Source of the DNA: Rhodocollybia butyracea
Taxonomy: Eukaryota; Basidiomycota; Agaricomycetes; Agaricales; Omphalotaceae
Reading direction: 5' to 3'
NCBI GenBank assembly: GCA_015501585.1
Contig: JADNRY010000010.1
Coordinates: 1 to 64,000 of the forward strand
DNA: 64,000 nucleotides
Position 1 is the first letter of the stretch, and each line of letters opens with the position of its first letter. The notes beneath the pieces were generated by a model. That model ran no database searches, was not told the origin of the DNA, and saw only the letters and a program-made list of their open reading frames with translations. Below, one piece after another: positions 54,401 to 64,000 of the stretch. The translations under genes were made by a program, and so were the position numbers.

Positions 54401-57400
54401 CCCTCGCTGTAGTGATTATCCCTGCCTCAAGAAAGAACCTTATAAACGTTGAAATGCCGTTGATATGCATTAGATTAAAGGGTAAAAATCTTAATGCGGC
54501 GGGAAAGCAAACTTGGAAGAGAAGGCTCAGCGGACTGGGAAACATCTATAGCCTTTGGTGGAAAGTATTGTACTTCGCTAAGATTTGATGCTCGCAGAGG
54601 CCCACTCAGGAACGAAATAAAATGATTTCATTGACCAACATCGCCCCTATAATATTGAATCCAGTTCTTCGGATTGAGAAAATAGGACCAATTGAACCTG
54701 CTTGCTTATCGGCGCGGCCTTGCCATGAATGTTACAGCTCCTGCGACCCAGAAGTTTTTTTGCTTCAGAGGACAGACACTACAGATACTAGCCAATGAGG
54801 TATCCCGGATTATTGCAACTGAGCAGCGGCTGTCGGAGCGAGGAACGACTCTGAAAAAGTACGATGTTCCCACAGCCATCCCAGCCTCTGGTGGTCGCTG
54901 AGAATGTCATGTCAAACTCCCAGAACATTCATTCCGGAACGAAGAAGATTAAAGTGATCCGGCTCGAGGACCGTGGAGCTGAGGTTGATTGGGAGTTACA
55001 GAAGCAAGGCTAGAAGCTGATTTGATCTATGGTTACTAGTACTCGTATTGTTGAAATTTCCCAGTTATGGCTAAGAATTTATTAAGAATATCGTCGTACT
55101 ACATCTTACCATATCAGGCGTATGAACGCCTCGATTCTACACTATTCAGATTCACTGGTACGGACCATATTGCATGATGAGACCTAGAAGCACTTATCGA
55201 TGAGAATGTCTGAGAAGCTTGCAAGGAAATAGCTGCGGAATCATTACAATGCCTTGAGGCTTGAGGTCTTTTACACGTTCGGAGGGGTGATCGATTATCT
55301 ATACTCGATAGGAATGATTTAACCATGCTCGCTGTCCATTCTCAAAGAAAAGCTCACACGCCAGTGCCAAGCAGAAACATTGTACCAGCATCCTAGTAGA
55401 ATGTCCACCTTTGCGCTGGTTTACATCGGCCTTATGTTGAGAATAACACATCTGAGCCCATTTCCCCACGCCCAAAGCCAGCTAAAAGAGTTGATCTCCT
55501 TGGACAGAACGATACTGGGATGAGAAAGGTATTCCAGAAATGGCAGGTTGCATTACTCCTGGCGCCGGACAACCTGAAAGACTAATGAAAGCTTACGATG
55601 CAAAGTGTAGACATACGTGGTGGGAGTAAAATGATTACACTCTTGAAGGAAAGACTTGACTAGCGCCCGCAGAGGTAGCTCCAAAGATTCGGTTTGTCGG
55701 TGCTAGATGGGAGAGGGGATTGTAAAAATACTTTTACTTTATCAGGACAGCGTGAGCCTGTAGGAAATTTTGACGGGCGAACGGGAGACCGCGAGGTGGA
55801 GTATTGCAGCCCACCGAATCGTTTCTGCCAAATCTACAAATCTAGTCCAACGTATGAAAATTCACAAGCCATTCTAAGCAGGGTAATACAATTGGGGAGG
55901 CGAGTGCCAGTCGAATGGAGAGCATAGAGACCTGTGTGATTTCTATGGATACAACAGCTAAGCATGTTTTACGGGCAGTGCTCAAGCAACAGCGATGGCA
56001 GCACCACGGAGAGACAGGCATTTATTTCAGTAGACAGTGCGAAAGGGACAGAATGTTGAACAAACATATATACTTAAGGTGCTTACGAGGTGTGCCTAAG
56101 CCTTCGCACGTAGCGGGCCATGATTCGAGCCTCTTGATGCCTTGCGGACCAAGTGTTTGTCATTCCATGTCGACCCGGGGTTCTGTGAAGTACTCACGGC
56201 TATCTTGCAGTTATCCACGGTCTGACAGTGCCAGTCAAGGATGATATTGTGTCCTCTTGGTGAAGACTCGCTCGGTATCGAGTGCTTACTGATTCGATGC
56301 TCTTCCATGAGGAAGTCGTGGATCCTTCGAGCTCGTCGAAAGAATTCGAACTCTACTATATTCTCATCTTTCCGCCTTGGATGTGCAGTAATTTGACAGG
56401 ATTCTCACTAATCTATGGATTAATGATACTGGGTCAGTTCCAGGTCAGTTCTAGACAGCGAAAGCCATTCGAACGTTCTAGTGATAAGTTCCTGGGAGAC
56501 GAGAGGTACTTATGCATCGACTCACAGGTATTATCAAGTCAAATCAGAGGAGGGAACGACCCTGAAGGGACTTGCGGTATTGCGGTATTGCGGTATTGCG
56601 TTTCCGAAACACTGGTGCCCACTAACATACCTTGCGAACTCATGTTCTCGACGCACCGCCCGAATATCTCGTTTCGCCTTCTCCTATCAGTGCTATTCGT
56701 TATTGTGGTTGCTCCGACTCGTCGGAGATCCTATGTTGGCCAATGCTACTCGAAATAAACCGTCGAGGGCGGTGAGTAACTATAGTAGACCATCGAAACT
56801 GATGATACAATATATGATCCAAATATGATCTCATTCCCTTCATCTGAGTTCGGACATCTGTTACTGGCGGGTAGCTGAACCGTACTGACGGTACTGTTTA
56901 TACAATCGATTCTAATACAACTTGTACTCCTGGCTGGGAACTTCTTTGCATCTGAAGAATAAGCATTGTCTCTATTTGATCAAAGAACCGTTGCCTCGAT
57001 TCAGCGTCTCGATTCCAACGGCCTTGGTAAACATTGAATATTTATAGCGTGTACAAGGACTTTAAACTTCAATGAACGGCGTAAGTACTACTAGGTGGTA
57101 CAGACGTAAACCAATTCGAAGGTAGTATATCTTCTTGCTAGCTCTCCATATCTATAGGGTGGGATATTGAGCCGAGTTAAGTCTCTGTATACTGCATCGT
57201 TAATCATCATGCTGTGATTATCAGTACTTCGAGCCAAGCGTAAAAACCTTGGAATTTTTACGGGGCTGACATCGACATCTCAACTCACTTACGTTCCGAA
57301 GTACCTGTATTATGCTCCGAAGAAAGATCCAGGATAGTATGTGCCGGAGTTAACGGGGAGATTTTGGTATCGCTATGTTCCGTTTCTGCTGAATAGTACA

Positions 57401-58537
57401 TAGATAGTCGGTGAGCATACATATAATTGAACTCACACATCAAATATCAAATAATGGCGGAGAGTCTACTCAAAGCAATGGAAGCGCTATCATCCACGTC
57501 TCAAGCAGGGCGCCATTCAACGAACGGCTATACGGCTAAGTAAAGTATGGGAACTTGAGCAAGAAGCATTATAACGGCAACCTATACTCTTCCGCCATTT
57601 CAAGTGTCATCGAGGACGTGTTATCTTGCTCCTACACGGTCGTAAGTAGCTAAGTAAGTATCTAGCCCACAGACAGGGGAATATCATAGGGGTTGGGGAC
57701 GCCAGTACGTGGGTACCACCATACCGGCGAAGTATACATAGTACTCTAAGAATACGTATAACATCCCAGGAGTCTCCGCTTAGCTAAAGCTCTCGTTAAC
57801 TGAAGCTACCTTTACAAGCTTGCGCTTGCTCTATGGCAAACTTCGAGCTGGAGATTGCCATTTCTGCGTCTGTTTCGAGTTTCAGTGGACAACAACGGAA
57901 TCTAGGTGTTAAGAGACCGACCCCAGGACGGTTATAGTGGTTTCCCATGAAAGTCCTTCAAAAGAATTGGCCATTCTCACGTCGAATGAGACGTTCCCAT
58001 GGACTGCCAGTACTGCCAGTCTTGACTCCTTCCGAAGAGAGCTGTTGAACCTGTATTTGTCTGCAACGGGAGGCCAGAAGTGAGCTTTATGGGTCTTCGT
58101 ACCTTGCAATTTCACTTGACTTTGCATTACTTGCTTCCTTCTGCTGAGTCCTTCCTCTGAAAATTACGGCGTTCGGTGCACTCCTTAAATTTTCTTCTCA
58201 TCGCACGACAGATTGTCCCGACAAAAATGCAGTGGCGCATAGGTATACGTTTTATACATAGTTGTATCAACGTCAATTGATTATAACAGTTCCTTCTCCA
58301 CTGTGTAACATGAAACTAAGTATGTACAGGAGTTAATTAAATTATACAATACAGCCGTAGAGTAAACTATGAGCAAGTTGATAAGTTAGATGCGATGGGT
58401 GTGAATACAGAGCAATGAGGCAGTCGTTTGATACAAGAAGCTGGCGAAAGGGTAAGACGGAGCGGAGTCCTTTAATAAGCTCCGTATCGATGACCCTGCA
58501 GAACGAAGGGAGAAACTGTCGTGTAACCTTGAGAAAA
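51441..58537. other. Gene-poor region, 7 kb
   Basis: No gene I can support. The longest ORFs are 157 aa (53697-54170, plus, Pro/Arg-rich, no domain), 158 aa (56282-56758), 109 aa (55915-56244) and 108 aa (52640-52966). None resembles a known family, has credible splice partners or lies in a duplicated block with the rest of the window. A GCGGTATT triplication occurs at 56576-56600. Probably decayed mobile or intergenic DNA. Confidence 0.4.
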
Positions 58538-58639
58538 TCACTCAAAGGCGTAATCGACAGCGACAAAGCATGCCTCGTTGCACCAACACGAGCATCATGC
58601 CCATGTTGTCGGAGGTCTTGTCGGGTATCAAAAGAAGCA
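58538..58639 (-). pseudogene. Broken C2H2 zinc-finger tail
   Basis: Minus strand, just beyond the stop of the gene at 58640: the finger core reads ACDASFDTRQDLRQHGHDA. A second frame then gives NEACFVAVDYAFE, which looks like the C-terminus of the same protein type. They are in different frames, and the join to the upstream exon also needs a one-base shift. Confidence 0.4.
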
Positions 58640-59325
58640 TCACAGGCGGGCATGATAGAGCACCAAGGAGCTACAGCTGCTTGCAGCTTCTGCCCGAGAG
58701 CTACTACAATTACTCGCAGCTTGTGCTCGAGAAGATTGTGATCTTGATCGCTTCGATGTATGCGACAACTGTTCGCCACAAGTCAGAACAAGGGTTTAGT
58801 AAATGATTGCACAAGGTCGACTTACAACATCATCATGAGCTGCCATTTTTCTTTTGAGAGAATGTGATATCGAGGAGTCTATTTTGAAATGAGATATGCG
58901 GCGACACGTTAATACGGTCATTACTCACCATGCTCGTTAGACAGCGTGGCACTGAGATGCGAGGAGAAATCCTGGCGCCATGCGAGGATTCTCTTCATGC
59001 GAAGATTGTAGGTGGATGGTGCAGTGTATACTAGCTCCGGCGAAGGCTGCTCCGCCTCAGGCTCAGGTTCAGATTCCAGTGAAGAGCAATACGAAGAGCA
59101 TTCTGATTGCTCTTCCTCTTCGGAGTAATATGAGGACGAGGCAGACGAAGAATATAGTGATTCGGAGATGATACGACGAGGTGGCGGGGAGCACTCGACG
59201 AGCTGAATTATTTGAACAGCCTGTGGCTTGCCATCAAGGTGAGTGGCGTTAAATTTGGCGTCCACATCATCAACAGTAAAGGCAGAGGAGGCAAAGACAG
59301 CCATGGTGTGGGGAAGGTCGAGCAT
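58640..59325 (-). CDS. Acidic/Ser-rich nuclear-type protein, probably truncated (192 aa)
   Basis: Three exons: 58929-59325, 58826-58878 and 58640-58768 (579 nt, in frame). The start is 59325 (MLDLPHTMAVF) or 59304. The N-terminus is FTVDDVDAKFN; the middle is a Ser/Glu-rich acidic run (SSYYSEEEEQSECSSYCSSLES). A basic part follows, TYNLRMKRILAWRQDFSSHL, then ISHSLKRKM and SHTSKRSRSQSSRAQ. I recall proteins of this layout in Agaricomycetes ending in one C2H2-like finger. Here the finger coding is present immediately downstream (58538-58639) but out of frame, so this copy probably lost its C-terminus. Function unknown. Confidence 0.5.
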
Positions 59326-59399
59326 AGTGGGCAGGGTTTAAAACGGAACAGTGGGGACAAGAGGCGAGCTGTAGCGCCATTTTGTACTTGGTAAAAGGG

Positions 59400-59712
59400 A
59401 AACTGTGAGATCGATTCAATCAACCTTTCTTGCTCTGTCCGAGATCTAGAATCCACAGATTTTCTCATGCCACTTCGGGGGGTATAGTTTCCACGATTTT
59501 TGTACACAATCCGCATAATTATAATATCCAAATTTGGAGCTAAGGCGTAACCTCTCCGCTTCTCTTCCCAGCTCAAAGGTTTTCCATCGATTTCCCACCT
59601 AATTTTAGCAATGCATGCATCAATTTGAATGTCCAGCCGCTCCGTCTTATCACTGTAACCCAACTGACGGATCCAAGGGGAAACAAACTCGATTCGGTGC
59701 AATCTAACCATT
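59400..59712 (-). CDS. Hypothetical ORF, low confidence
   Basis: ATG at 59712, only 68 bp after the MKT1 stop on the same strand. It reads MVRLHRIEFVSPWIRQLGY, then IAKIRWEIDGKPLSWEEKRR, then NLDIIIMRIVYKNRGNYTPR, which has a domain-like amino-acid mix. After about residue 105 it loses this character and overlaps the next gene in another frame. It may be a 5' exon of the 59325 gene or unrelated. I recognise nothing. Confidence 0.25.
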
Positions 59713-59779
59713 GCAGTCTCATTGCTACGATATGCTCCCACTAGACTAATCGCAACCCGTTTTCAGCAAACAACAAAAC

Positions 59780-62460
59780 TCATGGTCGCATGGGTGCCAG
59801 CCATGCTTCGGCCGCCTCGAATTGGTCAATCAGCTCTTGTAATACCGCACCCTCTGAGTGAAGTTGTCGCATAGCTGTCAATGTCTGTGGAAAGCGGTTT
59901 GAGCCACCAGATTAAATCAACAACAAAAGATTTCACATACCACGTCCCAGAAACGGAATCCACGTTCAACCTCTTGCTTGGGATACTTGACGCCAGTGAA
60001 CGTCTCTTCGCAGATGTCCAACGCCAATGCTTTCGCCTCCGCAACACCCTCTGCGTATGGATCACGTACTCTGACACCATGATTGATATGCGTGAGTGCG
60101 TCCAGGTACACTTTGGCCAATACCCCGAAACCTGTATTCACCTCCGTTTGGAACGGCAGAGAGAGCGTAATATCGAGCAAATCATCCCGCGCACGTCGTG
60201 CGTCGCCTCGGAGGAGCATATTGAGCGAAGTCACTTCAAGCAAAGTTCTCAGCGCTCTGGTTAAAGAGCGCACAAAAGAGTTGAACACTAATAGCTCGCG
60301 AGACAGCGGGGCTGACCATGCTTGAGCCTACGACCGTCGTTAGAGCTCAGCTTTTGTTCAAAGATTCAGATGCTTTACCTTGAAATTGAGCGGGACGATG
60401 CTCAACACTCGCATAACAAGAAGCATGCACGACTTTTCATCATCTGAGGGAGTTTCAGCTGCAGTTGTGAGAGGAATAAATAACTTTCGTACCGGTCCCA
60501 AAACTAGGGCCGCCACTAAAAGCGCGACTGGACCATAGATGACCATGCATAACTCCCGCCCTGACGAGTTCAAGGAAAAGATACAGAGGATCTTGGAATT
60601 TGTCATTGACCCGGGCCTGCTTGATGGCAGTATACATGGCGCGTGCAAGAGGCGAATGTACATGTGAGTTCATTAAGAACCTATGAAAATTCGCTCAGAG
60701 CAAGTACGTAGATACAACATTCAAACATACCCTCGCAGCTCGAGAAAGCGCCATATTACATTTGCGACAATTTCGTCTTTTTTCTCCAGAGGAACTTGCG
60801 GATTACTCTTCACCTTGGTACGCGCAGCCAAGCGCTCAGTCGCAGTTGCCCCGAGACATAATGAAAAGTCGATCGTTGACGACTGTAAGTGATGATTTAT
60901 TTGATTGTAAAATATTGCCCAAAAAAGGAAGTACGGAACTCACGTTCTGTCTTCTGAGTTCCTCCTCTACGATTGAATAGGCTACATTCCATCCAGATAC
61001 TCGCTCGGCCAGTTGGGCAGTCTGAGGTGAATTGTGCTGTACCGCTTTCTGATTAAGGGGAGCTTGGTACTCGAACCAGAAATAACCGTGTACTTTTCGG
61101 TTTAGCCAGAAACTGTGCGCAACACTACTAACTAGGGCTAGCGCTGTGGCTCTTGGCCCGGTCTGACCGTCAGTGATAACCTCCTTGACGAAGCGTTTAT
61201 ACTCGGTAGTTTCTCCATTATCCAACGGGGGATTTTCCACAATCTGTCCCGAAGTAAGCCACACTAGAGCCTGCGGACCCAATAAACCACGGGAGAGATA
61301 GAAATAGATTTCGTCGGGCAACCGGTTCGTGAAGATCTCATGCAAGTCCTGCGGAATGTCTGCCGCAGTAGGATGATGAGAATGATGGTTCGGATGACCG
61401 TGGCTAGGCGGGGCTGGAATGGCAATAGGAAGAGGCACGACGGTTCCTTCGGACGAAAGAATCAACGAGTACTTGATCATAGAACGTGTCCGAGCATAGT
61501 GATCCGTGTACTGAATCGTCTTGACTGCAGGATGTTCGGCAAACGCAGAAACTGCAGCATGTCCCGTTTTGTAATACTTGACCATATCGACGGTCTGTTT
61601 TAGTGCTTGGTCGTGGGTTATGGGAGGGAATGGAGGAGAGTGTTCAAATCCGACAAGAATACCAATGTCAAGAAACTGATCTTCGGAGACGCCCAGATCA
61701 TTCATAAAAGCGCGTTTGGATGTGAAAGTGAATGTGGGATTAGCAGAAGTCAAGTCGAGGGAAGTGATGAGTTTATCTACTCCGGGATAGAGTAGAGTAT
61801 CGGTAGGGCCAAATATTGCATGGATGTACGCCTTCTGGTGCCGTTGGAGATATATCAACTAATTTTCGAGTTAAGAGGCTGTAGAAGACCGCAAAAGACT
61901 GCAAGCACAAGACACGAACCTGAGGCCAAGCGACGTATGGTGCAATAATAAATTCAACATTTCGGTGTCTAAAGATTCTCAAAATCATTCGCCAGAGATC
62001 CCACTGAGAAAAAGCACTTCTTCCAGCGAATAACTTCGTCGCAGCGTCCTCCTGGCCAGCCTCGTATTTCTCCCAAGCGTCGCGCCTATCACGACATGCC
62101 TCGTTCTGCTCAGGAGTAAAGTATGGCTTCCATTTCTTGTTGGGCGAGAGACCAGGAAAAACAAACACGGGTTTGATGCGAAGTCGTTCGAGAGCGCGAA
62201 GGTCAGATTCAATTCGCTGGCTTAATGCCAGCGGTAAACCACCTGTGGCAGCGAGCAAAGGCTCTCTAGACGACGGTGATTCCAGTAAGAGCTTGAGATA
62301 ATACGAAGCATCTATACCAAGACGCGAATCCGAAAGAACTGATAATTGGAAAGTTTGAAGATGTTTGCGTTCCAACAAATAGTCTGAAGTTGTTGAAGTC
62401 GTTAGTACATGTTGAGCATTCGAAGAAGATTAACATACTCTCGAGATGTTTGATAGGCAT
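59780..62460 (-). CDS. MKT1: MKT1 post-transcriptional regulator (765 aa)
   Basis: Eight exons: 62439-62460, 61920-62383, 60944-61858, 60731-60882, 60493-60680, 60379-60443, 59941-60327 and 59780-59884 (2,298 nt, in frame). The N-terminus has an XPG-type fold (MPIKHLENYLLERK, then SRLGIDASYYLKLLL, then YVAWPQLIYLQRHQKAYIHAIFGPTDTLL) without a full set of nuclease acids, as expected for Mkt1, a Pbp1-associated factor acting on mRNA stability and translation. MKT1-specific parts follow: DQFLDIGILVGFEHSPPFPP, VIWRFLELRGF, HSPLARAMYTAI, DPLYLFLELVRAGVMHGHLW, SCMLLVMRVLSIVPLNF and RELLVFNSFVRSLTRALR. A 49-nt intron before DDEKSC is chosen over a 34-nt alternative because it joins GPSFGTDDEKS. Length fits the family. 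Confidence 0.85.
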
Positions 62461-64000
62461 CGAAAACCGGGAGATGAGGAAGGCAGGCTCGTCGTCGAGC
62501 AACGCAGTGAGCAACACGTGTAAAAAACTATGAGCGCTAAAAGGTCAAAGCTACTGAACTTGGTTTCTTTTTGCTTATTTTCGCAAATGCCCATTCATCA
62601 CAATGTTGGGTTTAATGTGCCTGTTACTCTGACAGCACTCAAAAAACAAAGTTCGAAACTGTTATGACACTGACTTGCTATGCTACTTTGTGCTGGTAGC
62701 TCGTACGAGTTGTTCACTCGCAACATTCAGCATTCGGTACAATCCGAAATACCACTCGCTACCGAGCGAGAAGCTCTCTCGGCTTCTAACCAAAGACGCA
62801 ACTTTCATTATCTTGACACCCAAAAAGTATCACTTGCTCTCACTGTCAAACACCGGGACGTAGCTAAAGTTGGTCGTCATCGGAGGGTATTCAATAACGC
62901 ACTGGTGATCCGCAGGTTTTTTGTTGATCATTCTTCAAGTACTCATCCTTGGTATACTTTTAGACAACCTGTGCTTTTGACCAATTTCTGGCAAAAAGCA
63001 GTCCATACTTTTAACCGTAAGTCTGGACCGCCACCATCGGTCCAATCTTCGTTCATTCAGACAACAGATCCAATTTTCCAACCGGTGCTTTGATCCTCTG
63101 TCGAACTAGGTGCAGTTAACCCGATACGGCGCGTCAAATTACCCCACTACGGCAGACTACGGCCTAAGGCTAAGCCAAGTAGTTTCCACACTAATACCTT
63201 ACTTGGGTTTCCAAACCGCCTCTCGGATTCTTCCCAAGTGGAGACTTGATTATCGATTACAGCTTTTCAACTCGATGCCAAGTCTATTTTTGAGTCAAGT
63301 GGACGATTCAAAAGTGGACTGCGATTAACTTGACTGTGATCAGCAGCTGCCAGGGCAATAGTCCAAATGTGACTGTTTCAAAAGTATAAGGGCCTGCGCT
63401 CAACGTGTATCATTTTTGAGCGGGTCACCTTGCATCTGCGCAATGAATGTGACCGACATTAGCCCGCAAGGCTTTCTCGCACGCTTAGGGGTTGGGTTAC
63501 CTCGTTGAATCCCCTTTACCTCACACCTAATGGCAAGTTCATGGTCCGGTAAGCATATTTGGAGCTTGAACCGACTATATTTAGATACTGTAGCTAGCTA
63601 TAGGTATATTTTGGAAGAAAAAGACTTTCATCGTTATCGCTGGTACGTCCTGGATACGGCTTCAGTGGTATGAATTAATACCTTCAATGTGCGGGGATTG
63701 CACTTACGCCCTCTTTTCGTCTAGACTAACCATTTACTGTCAGTATGTCTGATACTAAGTCCACTGCCAAGTTCAGGATCGGATCTGGACAAACAAGGTT
63801 CTGAGACATTAACAAGGCGTCCATGTTTTTCTCATGAACCGGATGTTTGGAAGCGTCGGGGACGCCTCCAAATCTCACTGGCGGTATACAATTCAGAATA
63901 ATTTGAATTATCGTACTTCCCTGCTCGCGATAGTCGAACTGTGGAGTCCGCACATATGCCATCTTATATGCGTAAAATTGGTACGGCTTTTTCATGGAGA
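62461..64000. other. MKT1 upstream and unexplained DNA
   Basis: No gene supported. A 137-aa plus-strand ORF (62680-63093) and an 89-aa minus-strand ORF (63726-63995, possibly an exon of a gene running out of the window; reads EQGSTIIQIILNC, then VRFGGVPDASKHP) are unrecognised. The first about 200 bp should contain the MKT1 promoter. Confidence 0.4.

Noticed and set aside
60457..60492. 34-nt intron in MKT1
   Set aside because: A 49-nt alternative has a good acceptor and restores the conserved GPSFG...DDEKS junction.
1..64000. CRISPR arrays, operons, bacterial promoters or riboswitches
   Set aside because: None seen, and the spliced genes show this is a eukaryotic nuclear sequence.

Overview
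The window looks like a chromosomal segment from a mushroom-forming basidiomycete (Agaricomycetes). The reasons are the many short introns (about 48-65 nt, GT...AG, spliced models that stay in frame), several gene families typical of that group, and the absence of any bacterial operon layout. Exon structures were built by hand from splice signals and reading frame. None has transcript support.

Layout. 0-20 kb is a duplication-prone stretch. It holds a decayed PX+SH3 (sorting nexin 9-like) gene in two copies, the second split by a 3.6 kb DNA transposon, and an F-box gene. It also holds the tRNA methyltransferase gene TRM44, a small kinase-like gene, two tandem SAM-methyltransferase genes with two scrambled remnants, and a broken copy of a 3-dehydroshikimate dehydratase gene. 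20-35 kb is denser and mostly intact: an HMG-box factor, two GFA-domain genes flanking the intact 3-dehydroshikimate dehydratase gene, and a coiled-coil protein. It continues with a quinate-permease-type sugar transporter, a DsbA/thioredoxin-like protein divergent from a PCI-domain (CSN12/PCID2) gene, and a 1,510-residue gene (35.1-40.3 kb) whose C-terminus resembles the XPF-like domain of SHOC1/ZIP2. 40-51 kb is a tandem array: the 5' end of the SHOC1/ZIP2-like gene, its divergent upstream region and a small secreted-protein gene were copied together about three times. A 164 bp MITE, a 422 bp TA-flanked TIR element and a gag-only LTR retrotransposon have since inserted into it. 51-58 kb is gene-poor. 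58-62.5 kb carries a small acidic/basic protein with a broken zinc-finger tail and MKT1.

How genes may work together. The 3-dehydroshikimate dehydratase and the quinate-permease-like transporter are consistent with quinate/shikimate uptake and conversion toward protocatechuate, though no quinate dehydrogen­ase is visible. The other recognisable genes are housekeeping (TRM44, MKT1, PCI protein, meiotic candidate).

Most notable: (1) a complete TIR transposon, 6062-9696, with a 7-bp target duplication and its empty site preserved in a paralogue 4.4 kb away, coding for an 858-residue protein of a poorly described mushroom family with a hAT-like order of residues; (2) a very young TR-GAG-type retrotransposon, 49767-51384; (3) a secreted-protein family whose short exons and near-identical introns have multiplied as units.
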